In this document: in pieces, positions 60,649 to 64,000 of the stretch
How the letters are laid out: the number at the start of each line of letters is the position of its first letter
Position numbering within the stretch: the first letter of the stretch is position 1
Assembly (NCBI GenBank): GCA_018894105.1
Contig: CM032122.1
Span: forward strand, 37,603,404 to 37,667,403
Length of the DNA: 64,000 nt
Reading direction: 5' to 3'
Origin: Jacaranda mimosifolia
Lineage: Eukaryota; Streptophyta; Magnoliopsida; Lamiales; Bignoniaceae
Translations under genes and position numbers: made by a program
Notes under the pieces: model-generated
Seen by the model: only the letters and a program-made list of their open reading frames with translations
Database searches by the model: none
What the model was told of the DNA's origin: nothing

Positions 60649-61448
60649 GGGCTGTGAATGGATCGGATTTGGATCAAATCAAGATAATTTGAATCCGAAT
60701 CTAATAACATGCATATATAATCAAATTCGAATCCGAGTCCTATAGGATCTATGCATGCCAATTCCATGTCCGGATCCGATAAAAATCCGAAACTCGATAA
60801 GAAAGTCCAATTTGATAAGAAAGTCAAAAAAAATTTGCGTTCTTTAATTTTTTATATTGTTAGAAAGAACTGTCTTATAAAACATATTATATGAGATTTC
60901 AAGATTATCTTTTAATCTAAATATAATATTTACAAAGTTAAAGAGAGCTCAAATTTAGATTTTTTTTCATAACTTTTTATCATATTAAAAAAGCTAAAGA
61001 TTTAAGGCATAATCCATGGGGGTTGTATCAAATTGATCATTCGGTAATGTATATTTTACAGTGCATAAGCCATTATAAATTGTGTATTTAGGCTATAATA
61101 TGAAACATACATATATATATATATAATTACTTTATTAAATTAATTGCTTCAAAGAAATAAAAAAATTAGGACATTATCAATTAAAATATCACATATTGCA
61201 TTCCAGTCAAAAGTCTTCATTAATATAATTTATATTATATAATTATCAATTTAATAATATATTTAATAAAATTTGGATTCGGATCTTTATCGGATCGGAT
61301 TGTATAATTTCATATCCGATTAACTTATTTCAGATTATGGATATTTATAATTGGATTTGATTCATCTGACATTTTAATCGGATAAAAATTTTAAAATTCG
61401 AATCGAACTCAGATCGAATTTAAATTAAAATCCGATCCATTGACAGCC
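60649..61448. mobile_element. TIR element family X, copy 3 (~800 bp)
   Basis: It starts GGGCTGTGAATGGATCGGAT and ends aaaatccgatccattgacagcc, an inverted end of ~20 bases. Subterminal gaatccgaatc/gaatcgaactc motifs and the AT-rich core match the pair at 41068-42535. No credible ORF or target duplication is seen. Confidence 0.72.
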
Positions 61449-61965
61449 ATAACGGGAAGAATATTGGCCCAGCCGGGGACAAAAACGGACTTTACAGCCC
61501 ACGAGGCACGTGGTTGCTAAATGTAAAATCCTTTCCTTTCTTTTATTTTCTTTTATTTTTTAGGCTTTTGGTAAAGAAAAATGAGTAAGTAGTGGTGAAT
61601 TGCAGAAAGCAACCATCAAACCATATATAGCAGAGAAGAATCAAAACCTTCTTTACTATTTCCATTGTCAGTTGTGAGTTGTGGCGCTAAGAAAGGGAGA
61701 AGAAGTAAAGCACACGCAGAATATAGTAAGAGTAGTGTCAAAGCAACACCCTCTCATGAATCCACAGTAAAATTAAATATATATATATATATATGTTAGA
61801 CATGTTAAAAATAAATATATTACATATGATAAAATTGGCCCTGTCCACTATCAAAGTTCTTCCAAATTAACAATTAATCAAGTTAAACAATTAGTTAATT
61901 ACCAAAAGAACAAAAAAAAAATCTTGATTTTAGAAAATATCGCGTGCATATAAGTTAAAAGTTGC
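61449..61965. other. Intergenic DNA
   Basis: No gene or bounded element was recognised; a TA run lies near 61778. Confidence 0.4.
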
Positions 61966-62085
61966 CAAGTGGCATGTGACCCAACGACATAAGTCTCCCA
62001 CATAATGTGGAGAGTTAGAAGTTTGAGTTCTAACGAGCTCCTAATATGTGTGTGTATGTATAAATAAATAAATAAAAATATAAGT
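61966..62085 (+). mobile_element. SINE-like element with (taaa)n tail
   Basis: The head (aagtggcatgtgacccaacg) and a box-B-like agtttgagttcta are followed by gagctcctaata and a taaataaataaataaa tail. The sequence is related to the minus-strand block at 4484-4570. A tRNA-derived SINE is the best reading. Confidence 0.5.
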
Positions 62086-62149
62086 TAAAAGTTCTTTTTG
62101 CTACTCTATCTATTTATCCACACAAATAGATATTGAGTCACATATACAC

Positions 62150-62230
62150 GTCTGTACATGTGATGTTGGCAAAGCTCCATGGCCCGCAGTCAGGTACCCC
62201 AAGTTCAATCCCTGTTTTTGACACCCTAGT
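62150..62230 (-). mobile_element. SINE-like fragment
   Basis: On the minus strand, cagggattgaacttggggta and cgggccatggagctttgcca make a box-B-containing block of a kind dispersed in plant genomes. It makes the ORF at 62110-62340 look coding. The bounds are approximate. Confidence 0.4.
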
Positions 62231-63044
62231 TCTAATAATGCATAAATTCTTTCTGTACTTCTTCCGTTTATTTCTTTAATTTTGGTGAGAAAAGTACGAA
62301 AAATAAAAATACAATATAGATAATTGTTATTATTTATCATTATTGATAAAAATAAAATATAGAGGAAGAAAAATATTTTTCCTCAATAAAACTTAGGACC
62401 ACAAGTATATTTTTTGACCTGTGATCAGTTGATAAAGTTATTTTGAATTTCTAAACTATCTCATTTTGGGCTTTTTGTTTTTGTGGCGTTAGTCAAATCA
62501 GTCTCGACATAATTTATTTTTTAATCGTTTTATTTTAATTACAATTAAATAGTGAGTATATATCGGATGTAGAATGCTTGATTAGATCGAGCATTTCTCT
62601 TTATGTATGTATTTGACAATCAAATACACATAAAATAATAATTTGTTTACCTATCTATTTATCAATGGTGTGGTGGTGATTGTAGTTTGAATAGTAAAGC
62701 TAATATAGTCTGGAAAATTATTGGGGCACTTGTATGCAAGCGGGTCATGTGAGGGCTCACACCACTCTTTATCACATGGGGGCACATTCAATACCACACA
62801 TATAGCCCTCTCTTGTCTACTAACTTTCCCATTATTACATTTCCCTGCGATGTTTTACCTTACATTTCCACTTTTTCTCCAACAAATATTCATCAAAACA
62901 GCACCGTCAGTTATTTGCTTCAATACAATAGTTAATGTTGTCTCACAAGACATTTGTACCAAATTAAAGGATCCTTCCATCTTGATGTGCCTAATTTTAT
63001 GCTTACTTCTTCACTCTTAATTTCCCCTCGTACTTTTATATATG
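62231..63044. other. Intergenic AT-rich DNA
   Basis: No gene is supported. The ORF at 62721-63020 (+) shows no domain. Confidence 0.4.
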
Positions 63045-63585
63045 TGTGATATCCCATCCCATATGAACTAAATATTGAAAAAGTGACTAGTATATAAGTT
63101 TTGGTCAAAGAAATTCATGTGTATTTATTGGATATCTCTTTTGGACAAGTTGATTATAATCCAATTTTAGGATGCACTCGGTGAATTTAGAGGCAATTTT
63201 TGCTTCCAATGGGCTTGCGGGCCTAGGACGTGACAAATGATATCAGAGCCTTCACCAGCTGAAATATTGGGATCTAAGTGTTATACCAACCTCTTGATCC
63301 TATAAGAGCCACCTCTAGATTCCCAATGTCTCATGACTGATCTTGGATTTGTGTCACGTCACAACGAGGACGTCGCGTTCTGAAGGAGGGGTGATTGTAA
63401 TACCCCATCCCACATGAATTAAATATTGAAAAAGTAACTAGTATATAAGTTTTGACCAAAGAACTCACGTGTATCCACTAGATATCCCTTTTAGACAAGT
63501 TGATTATATTCCAATTTTAGAATGCAATCGGTGGGTTTGGAGGTAATTTTCGCATCCAACAGGCTCACAGGCCTGAGGCATGACA
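63045..63585 (+). mobile_element. Complete TRIM retrotransposon (541 bp), second family
   Basis: The LTRs are 63045-63235 and 63396-63585 (about 190 bp each), starting TGTGATATCCCATCCC / TGTAATACCCCATCCC and ending catgaca/cgtgaca. TGATATCAGAGCC follows the left LTR at 63239, a clear Met-tRNA primer-binding site. The polypurine tract gaaggagggg precedes the right LTR. An exact 5-bp duplication, ATATG, flanks it (63040-63044 and 63586-63590). It has no coding capacity. Confidence 0.93.
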
Positions 63586-63806
63586 ATATGCATGCATACC
63601 AAAAATTCATTAGGGTTCAAATTCTTATCCTTACACATATACAAGTGCGAGGGCAATGATATTAGGCTAGGGTTTGGAGGTAATTTCCGCGTCCAATGGG
63701 CTCGCGGGCCTGAGGCATGACAATATGCATGCATACCAAAAATTCGTTAGAGTTCAAATTCTTATCCTCACATATACAAGTGTGAGGATGATGATATTGG
63801 GCTAAA
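63533..63806. repeat. 137-bp tandem duplication at the 3' end of the TRIM
   Basis: The last ~50 bases of the right LTR plus ~85 bases of flanking DNA are repeated directly: aggtaatttt at 63541 recurs at 63678, and atatgcatgcataccaaaaa at 63586 recurs at 63723. The second copy carries several substitutions, so the duplication followed the insertion. The duplicated part makes a repetitive false ORF at 63504-63734. Confidence 0.88.
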
Positions 63807-64000
63807 TATTACTCGATTATATTCTATTTAATTTGAATATAGCATTTGCATATAACCAAGAACGAAGGTAAGACCGAGGACGGCCTTAATTATTATAAGT
63901 ATTAAAGATAGGCAGCAGGTTTTAATATATTCAATAATAATTATATGTATGTATATCAGTTTGTCCCCATTTGCGGGGGAAGTTGCAGCCTGATAAACAA

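Noticed and set aside
62721..63020. 99-aa plus-strand ORF
   Set aside because: No signal of coding sequence, no homology recognised, and it abuts a TRIM.

Overview
The window looks like nuclear DNA of a eudicot plant. It is AT-rich, its genes are broken by short introns with GT..AG borders, and it is full of plant-type MITEs, TRIM retrotransposons, SINE-like fragments, a solo LTR and a CACTA element. The species cannot be named from the sequence. There is no prokaryotic operon structure, no CRISPR array and no viral genome.

I find seven protein-coding genes and give a model for each. (1) 6415-8484 (+) is an ankyrin-repeat/PGG-domain membrane protein of the At5g02620/ITN1 type, in three coding exons behind a spliced leader that carries a short upstream ORF. 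(2) 10240-12820 (-) and (3) 15362-18811 (-) are a tandem pair of kinase-less receptor-like proteins. The upstream copy has signal peptide, malectin-like domain, LRRs and a hydrophobic tail (524 aa, 8 exons). The downstream copy has the same exon phases and LRR exons but has lost the malectin-like domain (271 aa, 7 exons). (4) 26799-29306 (+) is a CrRLK1L receptor kinase very like HERK1, with no intron in the CDS. (5) 35543-35989 (-) is a small basic plant protein of unknown function. (6) 42979-44035 (-) is a CCT-motif (CMF) nuclear protein in three exons. (7) 58265-59179 (-) is a secreted GH18 chitinase with a TATA box just upstream.

Between the genes lie mobile elements, several with exact target-site duplications (TSDs): a 349-bp TRIM (14652-15000), a 744-bp solo LTR (31300-32043), a 2966-bp non-autonomous CACTA element (53540-56505), a 731-bp Mutator-like MITE (56675-57405) and a 541-bp TRIM (63045-63585) whose 3' end was later tandemly duplicated. 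Other repeats are a pair of Tourist-like MITEs (20949-22060), two copies of one TIR element set head to head as a 1.47-kb palindrome (41068-42535) with a third copy at 60649-61448, at least four copies of a ~165-bp palindromic MITE, and a GC-rich MITE (50243-50735).

Several genes concern the cell surface: two malectin-like/LRR receptor-like proteins, a CrRLK1L wall-sensing kinase, an ankyrin membrane protein and a secreted chitinase. They are far apart and probably independent. The only structure that looks evolutionarily linked is the tandem receptor-like pair, whose malectin-less member is the most interesting object in the window.
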